Positions 15,027-23,485 of a DNA stretch of 38,589 nucleotides are shown here, one piece after another (the first letter of the stretch is position 1; every line of letters starts with the position of its first letter). Both the position numbers and the translations under genes were made by a program. The notes below the pieces were generated by a model. It was given only the letters and a program-made list of their open reading frames with translations. It was not told the origin of the DNA and did no database searches. The stretch covers positions 1 through 38,589 of the forward strand of contig JAJQCJ010000102.1 in NCBI GenBank assembly GCA_021202775.1, written 5' to 3'. Origin of the DNA: Clostridiales bacterium. Lineage in GTDB: Bacteria > Bacillota > Clostridia > Oscillospirales > Oscillospiraceae.

Positions 15027-15403
15027 GGGCCCCATTTCTTGCGCCGCCAAGAAATGGGGGAAAGAAGGCGGCTCAAGAGGGCCGCTGTGCGTCCCTCTTA
15101 AGAATTTCCCTCTATCCCGCTGGGGCTTCGCGCTGTCCTATCGTCAAGTGGTCTATCCCGCTAGAGACGATGTGACTTGTTACGCACCAAAGCTGCCGCC
15201 GATGGCGGCTGGCTACGATTGCCGTTCCGCCCTGCCGAAGGCGGGCGGAACGAGCAATTTTATTGTCCAACGGTTGATAACATCTGCCTGAATCGCAAGG
15301 TGGCAGCCTCTGATGACAAAGCGCAATTATCCATTGTTTTTGCATTAGGGGCCATAGCCTACCCTTAAAGTTAGATTTTGGCGGCCAAAGAACAATAAAC
15401 TTG
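15027..15403 (+). repeat. composite intergenic repeat, copy 2
   Basis: Second copy of the element at 1-385, here inside the divergent region between the CbiK-like gene and metY. Hairpin 1 uses arms 15030-15041/15048-15059, the same 12-bp stem and 6-nt loop as copy 1 but with three compensatory base-pair changes. Hairpin 2 uses 15075-15081/15093-15099. The triloop hairpin is 15224-15236/15240-15251. The blocks TATCCCGCTGGGGCTTCGCG, AAGTGGTCTATC and the GCCGCC-GAT-GGCGGC hairpin are identical to copy 1. The right module (15255-15403) is inverted relative to copy 1. The 14776-15752 gap otherwise holds the two promoters and the metY leader. Confidence 0.8.
15255..15403 (-). mobile_element. MITE-like ~150-bp module, inverted orientation (copy 2)
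   Basis: The module is bounded by CAATTTTATTGTCC (15255-15268) and GAACAATAAACTTG (15390-15403). Its interior, read on the minus strand, aligns with the plus strand of 236-385: AATCTAACTTTAAGGGTA matches AATCTGACTATAAGGGTA, and CCTAATG, TCATCAGAGG and GATGTTATC are shared. The boundary with the hairpin part (GGCGGAACGAG) is the same in both copies. Confidence 0.65.
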
Positions 15404-15455
15404 CTATCCATCCCGCCGCAGCGGGAAAGTTTTTCCGCTTTCCCGAAAAAAAGGC

Positions 15456-15484
15456 TTGACAACCGCTCGTTCTTCTGCTATCTT
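15456..15484 (+). promoter_or_regulatory. sigma-A promoter of metY
   Basis: Consensus TTGACA (15456-15461), a 17-nt spacer and TATCTT (15479-15484). The predicted transcript has a leader of about 260 nt before metY. Just upstream is an 8-bp inverted repeat, CGGGAAAG/CTTTCCCG (15422-15429/15438-15445), of unknown role. Confidence 0.8.
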
Positions 15485-15594
15485 AATCATAGTAAATCCC
15501 TAGGAAATAGGGTTTTCAAACTTTCCCCCGCTCCGGCGGCGCCGGAACCCCTCATCTTCCCGCCCTGTTCTCTCGGCGTAAGGAGTGTAATACG

Positions 15595-15651
15595 ATGACT
15601 TTGACCTTTCCCGATGTGCTGCGGCACAACTTCCGTTTTGGACGAATGTGA
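15595..15651 (+). CDS. putative 18-residue leader peptide upstream of metY
   Basis: An ATG with a good Shine-Dalgarno (AAGGAGTG, 6 nt spacing) opens MTLTFPDVLRHNFRFGRM and stops at TGA. It lies in the metY leader, about 105 nt from the predicted start site. A hairpin followed by TTTTCTCCCTTCT starts 11 nt after its stop, so a ribosome at the end of this frame would cover the hairpin's base, as expected for attenuation. There is no run of Cys or Met codons; only the last sense codon is Met. Too short to identify by homology here. Confidence 0.45.
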   Translation: MTLTFPDVLRHNFRFGRM

Positions 15652-15661
15652 CCTCTTTCTC

Positions 15662-15688
15662 CCGGCGCAGTGGATGCGCACCGGTTTT
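15662..15688 (+). terminator. possible attenuator hairpin in the metY leader
   Basis: CCGGCGCA (15662-15669) pairs with TGCG and CCGG (15675-15678, 15681-15684) around a 5-nt loop and a CA bulge. TTTT, then CTCCCTTCT, follows immediately. It is weaker than a typical terminator, but its position right after the leader frame suggests premature termination control. A second stem, TTCCTGT/ACAGGAA (15700-15706/15714-15720), lies between it and the metY ribosome site. Confidence 0.35.
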
Positions 15689-15752
15689 CTCCCTTCTAAT
15701 TCCTGTCTTACCCACAGGAAAACCAAATTAAAACTGAAAGAGGTATTTTATC

Positions 15753-17054
15753 ATGGCAGCTATTACTGAGCAGACGAAACAGTCCTGGAGATTTGAAACC
15801 AAACAGCTTCACATCGGGCAGGAAAGCCCCGACCCCGCCACCGACGCCCGGGCGGTGCCCATCTACCAGACCACCTCCTATGTGTTCCACAACAGCCAGC
15901 ACGCCGCCGACCGGTTCGGCCTGGCCGACGCAGGCAACATCTACGGCCGTCTGACCAACTCCACCCAGGGGGTCTTTGAGGACCGGGTGGCGGCCCTGGA
16001 AGGGGGCGTGGCCGGGCTGGCCCTGGCCTCCGGTGCGGCGGCCATCACCTACACCATTCAGGCCCTGGCTACTGCCGGGGGGCATATCGTGGCCCAAAAG
16101 ACCATTTACGGCGGCTCCTACAACCTGCTGGCCCACACCCTGCCCCTCTACGGCGTCACCACCACCTTTGTGGACGCCCATGACCTGGCGGAGGTGGAGG
16201 GGGCCATTCAGGAAAACACCCGGGCCGTCTACATTGAGACCCTGGGCAACCCCAACTCCGACATTCCGGACATCGAGGCCATCGCCGCCATCGCCCACCG
16301 CCACGGCCTGCCCCTGGTGATCGACAACACCTTCGGCACCCCCTACCTGATTCGCCCCATCGAGCACGGCGCGGATATCGTGGTACACTCCGCCACCAAG
16401 TTCATCGGCGGCCACGGCACCTCCCTGGGAGGCGTCATCGTGGACGGCGGCACCTTCGACTGGGCCGCCTCCGGCAACTACCCCCAGATCGCCGCCCCCA
16501 ACCCCTCCTATCACGGGGTCTCCTTCGTCCAGGCCGCAGGGCCTGCCGCCTTCGTCACCTATATCCGGGCCATCCTGCTCCGGGACACCGGGGCGACTAT
16601 CTCCCCCTTCAACGCCTTCCTGCTGCTCCAGGGGCTGGAGACCCTCTCCCTGCGGGTGGACCGGCACAACGAAAACACCGCCAAGGTCATCGACTATCTG
16701 GTGAAAAATCCCAACGTGGAACACGTCAACCACCCCTCTCTCCCCGACCATCCCGACCACGCCCTGTATCAGCGCTACTTCCCCCACGGCGGCGGCTCCA
16801 TCTTCACCTTTGAGCTGAAGGGGGACGCCGAGGACGCCAAGGCGTTCATTGACCGGCTCCAGCTGTTCAGCCTGCTGGCCAACGTGGCCGACGTGAAGAG
16901 CCTGGTGATTCACCCCGCCTCCACCACCCACAGCCAGATGACCGCCCAGGAGCTGGAGGACGCGGGCATCCATCCCAACACCGTCCGGCTGTCCATCGGC
17001 ACCGAGCATATTGACGATATTCTCGCCGATTTGGAGCAGGCCTTCCGGGGCTGA
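15753..17054 (+). CDS. metY: O-acetylhomoserine aminocarboxypropyltransferase (sulfhydrylase)
   Basis: A PLP enzyme of the Cys/Met metabolism family that makes homocysteine (or methionine) directly from O-acetylhomoserine and sulfide or methanethiol. At 433 residues it matches MetY rather than the ~380-residue MetB/MetC proteins. Motifs: TKQLHIGQ near the start, [47 protein letters not shown], and the PLP lysine Lys216 in [11 protein letters not shown]. The MetY-type segment [16 protein letters not shown] and the [13 protein letters not shown] block are present. AAAGAGGT precedes the ATG. A long leader with a candidate leader peptide suggests regulation by attenuation. It is monocistronic, closed by the hairpins at 17084-17155. 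Confidence 0.95.
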   Translation: MAAITEQTKQSWRFETKQLHIGQESPDPATDARAVPIYQTTSYVFHNSQHAADRFGLADAGNIYGRLTNSTQGVFEDRVAALEGGVAGLALASGAAAITYTIQALATAGGHIVAQKTIYGGSYNLLAHTLPLYGVTTTFVDAHDLAEVEGAIQENTRAVYIETLGNPNSDIPDIEAIAAIAHRHGLPLVIDNTFGTPYLIRPIEHGADIVVHSATKFIGGHGTSLGGVIVDGGTFDWAASGNYPQIAAPNPSYHGVSFVQAAGPAAFVTYIRAILLRDTGATISPFNAFLLLQGLETLSLRVDRHNENTAKVIDYLVKNPNVEHVNHPSLPDHPDHALYQRYFPHGGGSIFTFELKGDAEDAKAFIDRLQLFSLLANVADVKSLVIHPASTTHSQMTAQELEDAGIHPNTVRLSIGTEHIDDILADLEQAFRG

Positions 17055-17083
17055 ACCGTCAGCCCACCCTCAGCACCCCAGGA

Positions 17084-17155
17084 GGGCCTCTGAATCACCC
17101 GTTCAGAGGCCCCCTGCCTGCCGCTGTGAACTTTTGGTTTACAGCGGCGATTTTT
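17084..17155 (+). terminator. tandem terminator hairpins after metY
   Basis: An 11-bp stem, GGGCCTCTGAA/TTCAGAGGCCC (17084-17094/17102-17112), is followed by a second stem, GCCGCTGT/ACAGCGGC plus AAC/GTT (17120-17148), and then GATTTTT. The second hairpin is the likely rho-independent terminator; the first may add strength. Confidence 0.85.
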
Positions 17156-17166
17156 CGTGCTATGCT
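17138..17166 (+). promoter_or_regulatory. promoter of the symporter gene, embedded in the metY terminator
   Basis: TTTACA (17138-17143) lies within the right arm of the second terminator hairpin and is 17 nt from TATGCT (17161-17166). Transcription would begin about 50 nt before the symporter ATG. Confidence 0.6.
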
Positions 17167-17224
17167 ATTACCTGTGGTTCCTTCTGCGGCAATCCGCCGA
17201 AAAAATTTGAGAGGAGAAAAAGCT

Positions 17225-18454
17225 ATGAAACTTTTCAAGAAAGTCAACATCACCCTGGCCATCTTTATCGGCCTGGTGCTGGGCATCCTGCTGGGCCTGC
17301 TGGTGCCGGGCAGCGTGAGCTGGTTCTACAGCATTTTGTCCGTCATCAGCTCTCTGTACATGAACGCCCTGAACATGATGATCTACCCCCTGGTGTTCTG
17401 CTCCATCGTGGTGGGCATCCACGGCATCGGCAGCGTCAGCAAGACCGGGAAAATCGGCGGGCTGTCCCTGCTGTTCTTCCTGGTGACCACCGCTGTGGCC
17501 AGCGCCCTGGGGCTGGTGCTGCCCCGCATTCTGAACCTGGGCACCGGCGTCACCATTGAGATGACGGAGAGCACCGTGGAGGCCACCCAGTTCACCAGCC
17601 TGCTGGACACGCTGGAGAACCTGATCCCCTCCAACCCCATCGCCTCCTTCGCCGACGGCAATATGCTCCAGGTGCTGGTGTTCGCCCTCATCATCGGCTT
17701 CACCATTCTGGCCGTGGGGGAGAAGGGCGAGCCGCTGATGGCCGTCATCACCTCCGTGAATGACGTCTCCCTGAAAATCATCTCCGTGGTGATGTACTTC
17801 ACCCCCCTGGGCGTCCTCTGCTCCATCGCCACCGTGGTGGAGGCCAACGGCACCGACACCATCCTGTCCCTGGCCACCGTGATGATCGCCCTGTATGTCA
17901 CCTACTTCCTGTACGCCGTGGTGTTCTACGGCGGGCTGGTCAGGACGCTGGGCAAGTGCTCCATCCGGAAGTTCTTCTCCGCCGTGGCCCCGGCGGCGCT
18001 GAACGCCTTCGGCACCTGTTCCTCCTCCGCCACCATCCCCCTGAGCATGAAGTGCATGGAGGAGGAGCTGGACTGCCCCAATGAGATCACCTCCCTGGCC
18101 ATCCCCCTGGGGGCCACGGTGAACATGGACGCCGTCTCCATCGTCATGAGCTTTATGATCACCTTCTTCGCCTCCGCCTGCGGGGTGGAGGTCAGCATCA
18201 GCATGATGGTGGTGATTCTGCTGGCCAACGTGCTGCTGAGCATCGGCACCCCCGGCGTCCCCGGCGGGGCCATCGCCTCCTTCGCCGCCCTGTCCGCCAT
18301 GGCGGGCCTGCCCAGCGGCATCATGGGGGTGTACATCAGCGTCAACACCCTGGCGGACATGGGGGCCACCTGTGTCAACGTGCTGGGCGACCTGGCCTGC
18401 TGCCAGGTGCTGAGCGCCCAGCTGGGCAAGCATAAGCCCGCGGAGACAAAATAA
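17225..18454 (+). CDS. dicarboxylate/amino acid:cation symporter (DAACS / SLC1 family)
   Basis: A sodium- or proton-coupled transporter of the GltP/DctA/SstT superfamily. The 409-residue protein begins MKLFKKVNITLAIFIG and shows about eight membrane helices. The HP1 serine-rich loop is present (SSSAT, 266-270). The unwound TM7 motif is NMDAVSI (300-306) instead of the usual NMDGT. HP2-type sequence IGTPGVPGGAI and the TM8 segment DMGATCVNVLGD follow. These changes point to a substrate other than the classical glutamate/aspartate or C4-dicarboxylate set; which one cannot be told. ATG 17225 has AGAGGAG. It has its own promoter downstream of metY, so a link to sulfur metabolism is only positional. 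Confidence 0.88.
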   Translation: MKLFKKVNITLAIFIGLVLGILLGLLVPGSVSWFYSILSVISSLYMNALNMMIYPLVFCSIVVGIHGIGSVSKTGKIGGLSLLFFLVTTAVASALGLVLPRILNLGTGVTIEMTESTVEATQFTSLLDTLENLIPSNPIASFADGNMLQVLVFALIIGFTILAVGEKGEPLMAVITSVNDVSLKIISVVMYFTPLGVLCSIATVVEANGTDTILSLATVMIALYVTYFLYAVVFYGGLVRTLGKCSIRKFFSAVAPAALNAFGTCSSSATIPLSMKCMEEELDCPNEITSLAIPLGATVNMDAVSIVMSFMITFFASACGVEVSISMMVVILLANVLLSIGTPGVPGGAIASFAALSAMAGLPSGIMGVYISVNTLADMGATCVNVLGDLACCQVLSAQLGKHKPAETK

Positions 18455-18466
18455 CCCTCAACCCAA

Positions 18467-18500
18467 AACGCGCCCGCAGGCGGCTGCCTGCGGGCGCGTT
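18467..18500. terminator. bidirectional terminator between the symporter and XRE genes
   Basis: A perfect 15-bp stem, AACGCGCCCGCAGGC with its complement, has a 4-nt loop between two convergent genes. TTTTGGG follows on the minus strand and CGTCGCTTTT on the plus strand. Confidence 0.85.
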
Positions 18501-18511
18501 CGTCGCTTTTG

Positions 18512-19840
18512 TCAACTGAGCTTTCTCTTTTTCAGCTCGTGGCGGTACCAGAGAAGGCCCGCCGCCAGCTCCACGACGTAGGCCGCGCTGAAAATATTGC
18601 TGACCACCGTTTCGATGCGGCTGGCCTCTGCGAAGTCCTCCTCCGTCAGCACACGAACCGTCCAGCTGTCCCCTTCACCGCTGCTCAGGACCTCCCAGAC
18701 GTCGGTATTCCGCCACTCGTATTCCAGCGCGGTGCCGTCCGGACCTTCGAGTTCTTCCAGGTAGGTTTCCTCCTCGGTGCTATCTTCCTCTCCGGTGCCA
18801 TCCGCATTCTCGGCCGCAGCCTCATCGTCCTGAATTCTCACGATGTCGGATTCCACCGGACCAACGGTGCTGTTCTCGTCCCAGACCTCATCGCTTTGCT
18901 CCGGCTCCGTCGCCATGTAGGTCTGGAAGCTCTCGAAGTCGGTAAAGACAGTGCCCTGCACCAGGTCGGCCGCCTCCGCATTCCCGTTGAACATCAGCTG
19001 GCCCACCAGGGTCACCGCCATCACCAGCGCCGTGACGCCAAGGGTCTTGCCTCTCGCCTTCCACAGGTTGGTGCGGCGGGTGGCCTCCGCCTCGCTGATG
19101 CGGTAGAAGCCCCGCTTCTCCGCCGTGCGGGAAACCACTATCGTCAGGATACCCCACAGCGCCGCCGCCAGCAGGCCGAACAGCAGCCCATAGGCCAGCC
19201 AGGTGACGCCCAGAATCCCCTGATAGGTGTCATAGGGGATTGCAATCAGGGGAACCGTCGCCCCCAGCAGCACCACCGCCAGGCCCACCACAGCCTTCGC
19301 CGTGCTCAGGAGGAACCGCCGGAAGCTGTTCAGCGCCTCCCCCTGGAAGTCCTCCCCATCGGTGCCGGCCTGGGCCAGGATGCAAAAGACCGCCTCGCAC
19401 AAAATCGCCGCCACATAGAACAGGCAGCCCACAAAGAAGCCGATATAGGCCCGGTTGAATCCGAAGTTCATCACCATGGCCCCCAGCAGCCCCGCCAGGC
19501 TCAGCCCCACGGACAGCATGCTCCGGGTCAGCAGCTTCGTCTTTCCGTCGGACAGGATGCGGGCAATCTGCTTCTCCGTCCTGGCGGGGGACGAGGCAGG
19601 CCGGGCCGCCCCGGCAGGCTCCCCGGCAGGGCTGCGCTCTCCCCGGAGCAGCTCGTCCGTCGTCACGCCGAACAGCTCCGCGATCACCGGAATCAGGGTC
19701 AGGTCGGGCAGGCTCTCGTCCCGCTCCCAGCGGCTCACCGCCTTATCGGAGACGTTCAGTTTCTCCGCCAAATCCTTCTGGGTCATGCCGTTGGCCTTCC
19801 GGAGGACGGCAATGAATTTCCCTATTGTTTTCGCTTCCAC
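18512..19840 (-). CDS. XRE-family regulator fused to a membrane domain
   Basis: Residues 5-65 are an XRE/Cro helix-turn-helix (FIAVLRKANGMTQKDLAEKLNVSDKAVSRWER). A Pro/Ala linker leads to several membrane helices (about 105-126, 131-155, 180-202, 206-235, 267-284). An acidic Glu/Asp-rich segment (about 285-410) that is probably outside the cell follows, and a final helix lies near 412-428. Length 442. It starts with GTG at 19840, 8 nt behind AAGGAGTG; no ATG fits. The architecture suggests a one-component, membrane-bound regulator that senses an envelope signal, but the signal and targets are unknown. It is monocistronic, with an inverted repeat in its upstream region. Confidence 0.85.
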   Translation of the reverse strand: MEAKTIGKFIAVLRKANGMTQKDLAEKLNVSDKAVSRWERDESLPDLTLIPVIAELFGVTTDELLRGERSPAGEPAGAARPASSPARTEKQIARILSDGKTKLLTRSMLSVGLSLAGLLGAMVMNFGFNRAYIGFFVGCLFYVAAILCEAVFCILAQAGTDGEDFQGEALNSFRRFLLSTAKAVVGLAVVLLGATVPLIAIPYDTYQGILGVTWLAYGLLFGLLAAALWGILTIVVSRTAEKRGFYRISEAEATRRTNLWKARGKTLGVTALVMAVTLVGQLMFNGNAEAADLVQGTVFTDFESFQTYMATEPEQSDEVWDENSTVGPVESDIVRIQDDEAAAENADGTGEEDSTEEETYLEELEGPDGTALEYEWRNTDVWEVLSSGEGDSWTVRVLTEEDFAEASRIETVVSNIFSAAYVVELAAGLLWYRHELKKRKLS

Positions 19841-19865
19841 GGTACTTCACTCCTTACGAATTTTA

Positions 19866-19886
19866 CTGTCCGGGCCCTTTGGACAG
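19866..19886. promoter_or_regulatory. inverted repeat, possible operator of the XRE gene
   Basis: CTGTCC and GGACAG (19866-19871/19881-19886) are spaced by 9 nt, 26 nt before the GTG start of the membrane XRE regulator. XRE proteins often bind such repeats for autoregulation. No clear -35/-10 pair was found beside it. Confidence 0.35.
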
Positions 19887-19982
19887 GTTTATCCTAGCAA
19901 ATTCCCGCAAAAAAAGCCACCCCGCAGACCGTAAATCACTCTCGCTTTGCGAGAATCGGCGGTTTGGGGGATGACGAAGGCG

Positions 19983-20456
19983 TTATTGGGCCGTGTTTCC
20001 CGCCTCCCAGGCGGTCTGGGCCAGGCGGTACACCGTCTGATAGCTCTCCCCGGTGGTCCGGCACAGGGCGGCCACGCTGTCGTACTCCGGGTAGGCCCGC
20101 TCCGACCCGTCCGGCAGGGTGCAGACCTTCACCGCCACCGGGCCGAGGGCCGTCTCCGCCTGGGCCATCCGCCGGGGGAGAACGGTCCGCTCCATCTCCA
20201 CCCGGCGGATGCCGATGGTGGTGGTGTGCTGAAAAATGAGGGCTTCCAGCGCCGTGCGCCGCTCCTCGGTGCAGATCACGCTGAGCAGGCAGGCCGGGCG
20301 GTTTTTCTTCATATAAATGGGCTGGTAGTACACGTCTCTGGCCCCGGCGGAGAGCAGCAGCTCCATGACGAAGCCCAGGTTTTCCCCAGTGCAGTCGTCC
20401 AGATTGGTCTCCAGCTTCCAGATGGTGTCTCTGCCCTCCCCGTCGCGGGATGTCAT
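19983..20456 (-). CDS. larC: LarC C-terminal domain protein (LarC2), standalone
   Basis: LarC inserts nickel into the pincer cofactor of lactate racemase and related enzymes. This 157-residue protein matches only the C-terminal half: LETNLDDCTGENLGFVMELLLSAGARDVYYQPIYMKKNRP, IFQHTTTIGIRRVEMERTVLPRR, and a V-KVCTLPDGSERAYPEYDSV tail. The N-terminal DUF111 half is not encoded upstream, where a NUDIX gene lies. In lactobacilli LarC1 and LarC2 are separate frames joined by frameshifting, so a partner may be elsewhere. ATG 20456 (AAGGGAG upstream) is preferred; an ATG 18 codons earlier lacks a ribosome site. Whether it acts with a distant LarC1 is unknown. Confidence 0.82.
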   Translation of the reverse strand: MTSRDGEGRDTIWKLETNLDDCTGENLGFVMELLLSAGARDVYYQPIYMKKNRPACLLSVICTEERRTALEALIFQHTTTIGIRRVEMERTVLPRRMAQAETALGPVAVKVCTLPDGSERAYPEYDSVAALCRTTGESYQTVYRLAQTAWEAGNTAQ

Positions 20457-20510
20457 ACCGGTTTGCTCCCTTCTGTTTCCACTTTGTTGCAGGCTGTTAC
20501 TGTTTGTCAT

Positions 20511-20531
20511 TTTTTCACAGGCTGTGAAAAA
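20511..20531 (-). terminator. AT-rich hairpin at the NUDIX stop codon
   Basis: TTTTTCACA and TGTGAAAAA (20511-20519/20523-20531) form a 9-bp stem with a 3-nt loop across the NUDIX stop. On the minus strand the second arm ends in an A-run rather than a U-run, so termination is uncertain. Confidence 0.3.
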
Positions 20532-21141
20532 CTCCGTCCACGCAGTTCAGAAGCTGCCAGGTGATGCGGGCGGTCAGCCCCCAGATGGTCTCCCCGTCCC
20601 AGCGCCAGTACAGCGCCTCCTGCCGGAACCGGTAGCCCTTCAAAAAGTCCTGTACCTCCGGGGGCTGCTCCTCCAGCCGCTCCGGGGCCAGGGTATACGC
20701 CGCCCGGCTGGGCGGGTTGTGCAGCAGCCAGTCCAGGGGGACGGTGAAGATGCGCCCCACCTCCGCCGGGGAGGGCCTGGCCCCCTCCACCGCCGCCTGG
20801 GGCAGCACCCCCACCACGGGGTACACCCGCCGCAGGGTACTGTGCACCGCCATGGGCAGCTCTCCCAGTAGGGTCACCCGCTCCGGGGGAATGGCCAGCT
20901 CCTCCCAGGTCTCCCGGAGGGCGGCCTCTGAGGGCGTCTCCGCCCCTTCGATGCCCCCGCCGGGGAAACACACCTCCCCCGGCTGGCGGCGCAGAGTGGC
21001 CGCACGCACCTCGTACAGCAGGGCATAGCCTCCTTCCGTCTCCACCAGCGGCACCAGCACCGCGGCCTCCCGGACCCTCTCCCCCGCCGGGGCAGTTTGC
21101 CGGGCCAGCGCCCGGCGCAGCCCCTCCAGTTCTTCTTTCAT
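20515..21141 (-). CDS. NUDIX hydrolase, CoA pyrophosphatase-like
   Basis: The protein has the Nudix box from Gly62: G-x5-E68-x7-R76-E77-x2-E80-E81, with the last conserved Gly changed to Ala83. The preceding LRRQPGEVCFPGG is the UPF0035 signature of CoA-specific Nudix enzymes, which split CoA into phosphopantetheine and 3',5'-ADP. Length 208, typical for this group. ATG 21141 has a strong AGGAGG site. It lies downstream of ftsZ after a terminator, and upstream of the LarC2 gene by 58 nt. The Gly-to-Ala change is mild, so activity is likely. Confidence 0.88.
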   Translation of the reverse strand: MKEELEGLRRALARQTAPAGERVREAAVLVPLVETEGGYALLYEVRAATLRRQPGEVCFPGGGIEGAETPSEAALRETWEELAIPPERVTLLGELPMAVHSTLRRVYPVVGVLPQAAVEGARPSPAEVGRIFTVPLDWLLHNPPSRAAYTLAPERLEEQPPEVQDFLKGYRFRQEALYWRWDGETIWGLTARITWQLLNCVDGVFHSL

Positions 21142-21157
21142 ACGTCCTCCTGACAAA

Positions 21158-21192
21158 ACGAGGGCCATCGGCCTGCAGCCGACAGCCCTCGT
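21158..21192 (-). terminator. rho-independent terminator of ftsZ / dcw cluster
   Basis: ACGAGGGC/GCCCTCGT (21158-21165/21185-21192), with an inner TCGGC/GCCGA stem, is followed by TTTTGTC on the minus strand. It lies just after the ftsZ stop. Confidence 0.88.
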
Positions 21193-21201
21193 CTTTATCT
21201 G

Positions 21202-22380
<1,179 letters not shown>

Positions 22381-22443
22381 ATCCAACTTCCTCCTATGTA
22401 CAGTTCCTGCAAGGTCTGCCCCAGACCATACTACGCTTCTTTT

Positions 22444-22472
22444 ATTTTAAACGCAAAGCGTGAGCAGGTCAA
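22444..22472 (-). promoter_or_regulatory. sigma-A promoter of ftsZ
   Basis: On the minus strand TTGACC (22467-22472), a 17-nt spacer and TAAAAT (22444-22449). The AT-rich gap between ftsQ and ftsZ stands out from the GC-rich genes, so ftsZ can be expressed apart from the rest of the cluster. Confidence 0.75.
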
Positions 22473-22522
22473 GGCATTTTTTGATTTTTTTCGTTTACTC
22501 ACATTTTTATTTTTTCGCCCCG

Positions 22523-23461
22523 TCAATTCTTTGTCAATCGGGGGTTTCCGTCGGAAAAGGTCATATCCAGGGTGCCGGTGTCCCCGTCCTCCCAGTTGGC
22601 GTCCACGTAGTTCTCCAGCACGCCCAAAATCAGCTTCGCCTTGTAGTCGTAGTCCTCATCCTGTAACAGCCGGATGGTCAGGCGGTTTTGGTAGTTGACA
22701 ATGATCTCACTCTCTCCGCTGAGGTCGATGGAGACCACTTCCTCCAGCAGCCCCCGGTTCTGGAAGGAGGGCAGCAGGTTCAGCAGGCTTTCCAGCATCA
22801 GGCTCTGGCTCCGCTCTCCGTCCCCTTCCACGGAGATGACACTTCCCGTCTCCGGCGCGGCCAGGGTCAGGCCGATGATGTAGGGGTAGCCCTCCGGCGG
22901 GTCGGGCATTTCCACCGCCTCCGTTTCCGGCTCCGCGCCGGAGGAGGCTTCGGCCCCGGAGACGTCCGCTTCTTCTGCATCCTCCTCCGGCTCCAGGTCG
23001 CCGGAGGCCGTCTCCCCGTCCTCCACAGCGCTGCCGGTGTCGGAACTCAGAAGCTCCAGCAGCTTGCCGCTGCTGTCCATCAGCCACCAGCTGCCGCTGC
23101 CGTCATAGATGGCCGCCTGGGCGTCGGACTCCGCCACCGTGATCACCAGGGTGTCCGGCAGCTTGTGGGACAGTGTGACGCTGCTGACATAGGGCAGCTG
23201 GGTCAGGAGCCGGGCCACCACGGTGGTGTCTCTGGTCAGGAGCAAATTGTCCCCCAGATTCACGCCGGAGGCAGAGACGATCTCCTCCTCGGTATAGTGG
23301 ACGTTGCCCTCCACCCGGATGGTGTTGATTTTAAAGAACACAATGGAGCCGCCCAGAATCACGGCCAGAATCAGCACCACGGAGATAGCCAGATACAGTC
23401 CGTTCAGGTTGCCGCCATTTTTTCGCTTGCTCTGATGCTTTCGGGTTCTCTCTGTCGCCAC
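22523..23461 (-). CDS. ftsQ: cell division protein FtsQ/DivIB
   Basis: A single-pass division protein of the FtsQ-FtsL-FtsB (DivIB-FtsL-DivIC) complex. It has a short basic cytoplasmic tail, a membrane helix (about 22-44), then a POTRA domain (INTIRVEGNVHYTEEEIVSASGVNLGDNLLL). FtsQ beta-domain sequence follows (LPYVSSVTLSHKLPDTLVITVAE). Residues about 140-190 are an unusual acidic insert rich in Glu, Ala, Ser and Asp. Length 312. GTG 23461 is the start (GGGAGCGAGGG upstream). It follows murA by 24 nt. Confidence 0.9.
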   Translation of the reverse strand: MATERTRKHQSKRKNGGNLNGLYLAISVVLILAVILGGSIVFFKINTIRVEGNVHYTEEEIVSASGVNLGDNLLLTRDTTVVARLLTQLPYVSSVTLSHKLPDTLVITVAESDAQAAIYDGSGSWWLMDSSGKLLELLSSDTGSAVEDGETASGDLEPEEDAEEADVSGAEASSGAEPETEAVEMPDPPEGYPYIIGLTLAAPETGSVISVEGDGERSQSLMLESLLNLLPSFQNRGLLEEVVSIDLSGESEIIVNYQNRLTIRLLQDEDYDYKAKLILGVLENYVDANWEDGDTGTLDMTFSDGNPRLTKN

Positions 23462-23485
23462 GCCCTCGCTCCCCTTCGTTCTCTC

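Noticed and set aside
15422-15445. CGGGAAAG/CTTTCCCG hairpin as a terminator
   Set aside because: It is followed by an A-run on the plus strand and has no U-run on the minus strand; it lies just upstream of the metY -35 box.
15485-15752. SAM riboswitch or T-box upstream of metY
   Set aside because: The conserved cores of these elements were looked for and not seen; a leader peptide with a hairpin fits better.
20457-20510. Upstream ATG giving LarC2 an 18-residue extension
   Set aside because: It has no ribosome site, overlaps the NUDIX stop hairpin and lacks family similarity; the ATG at 20456 has AAGGGAG.
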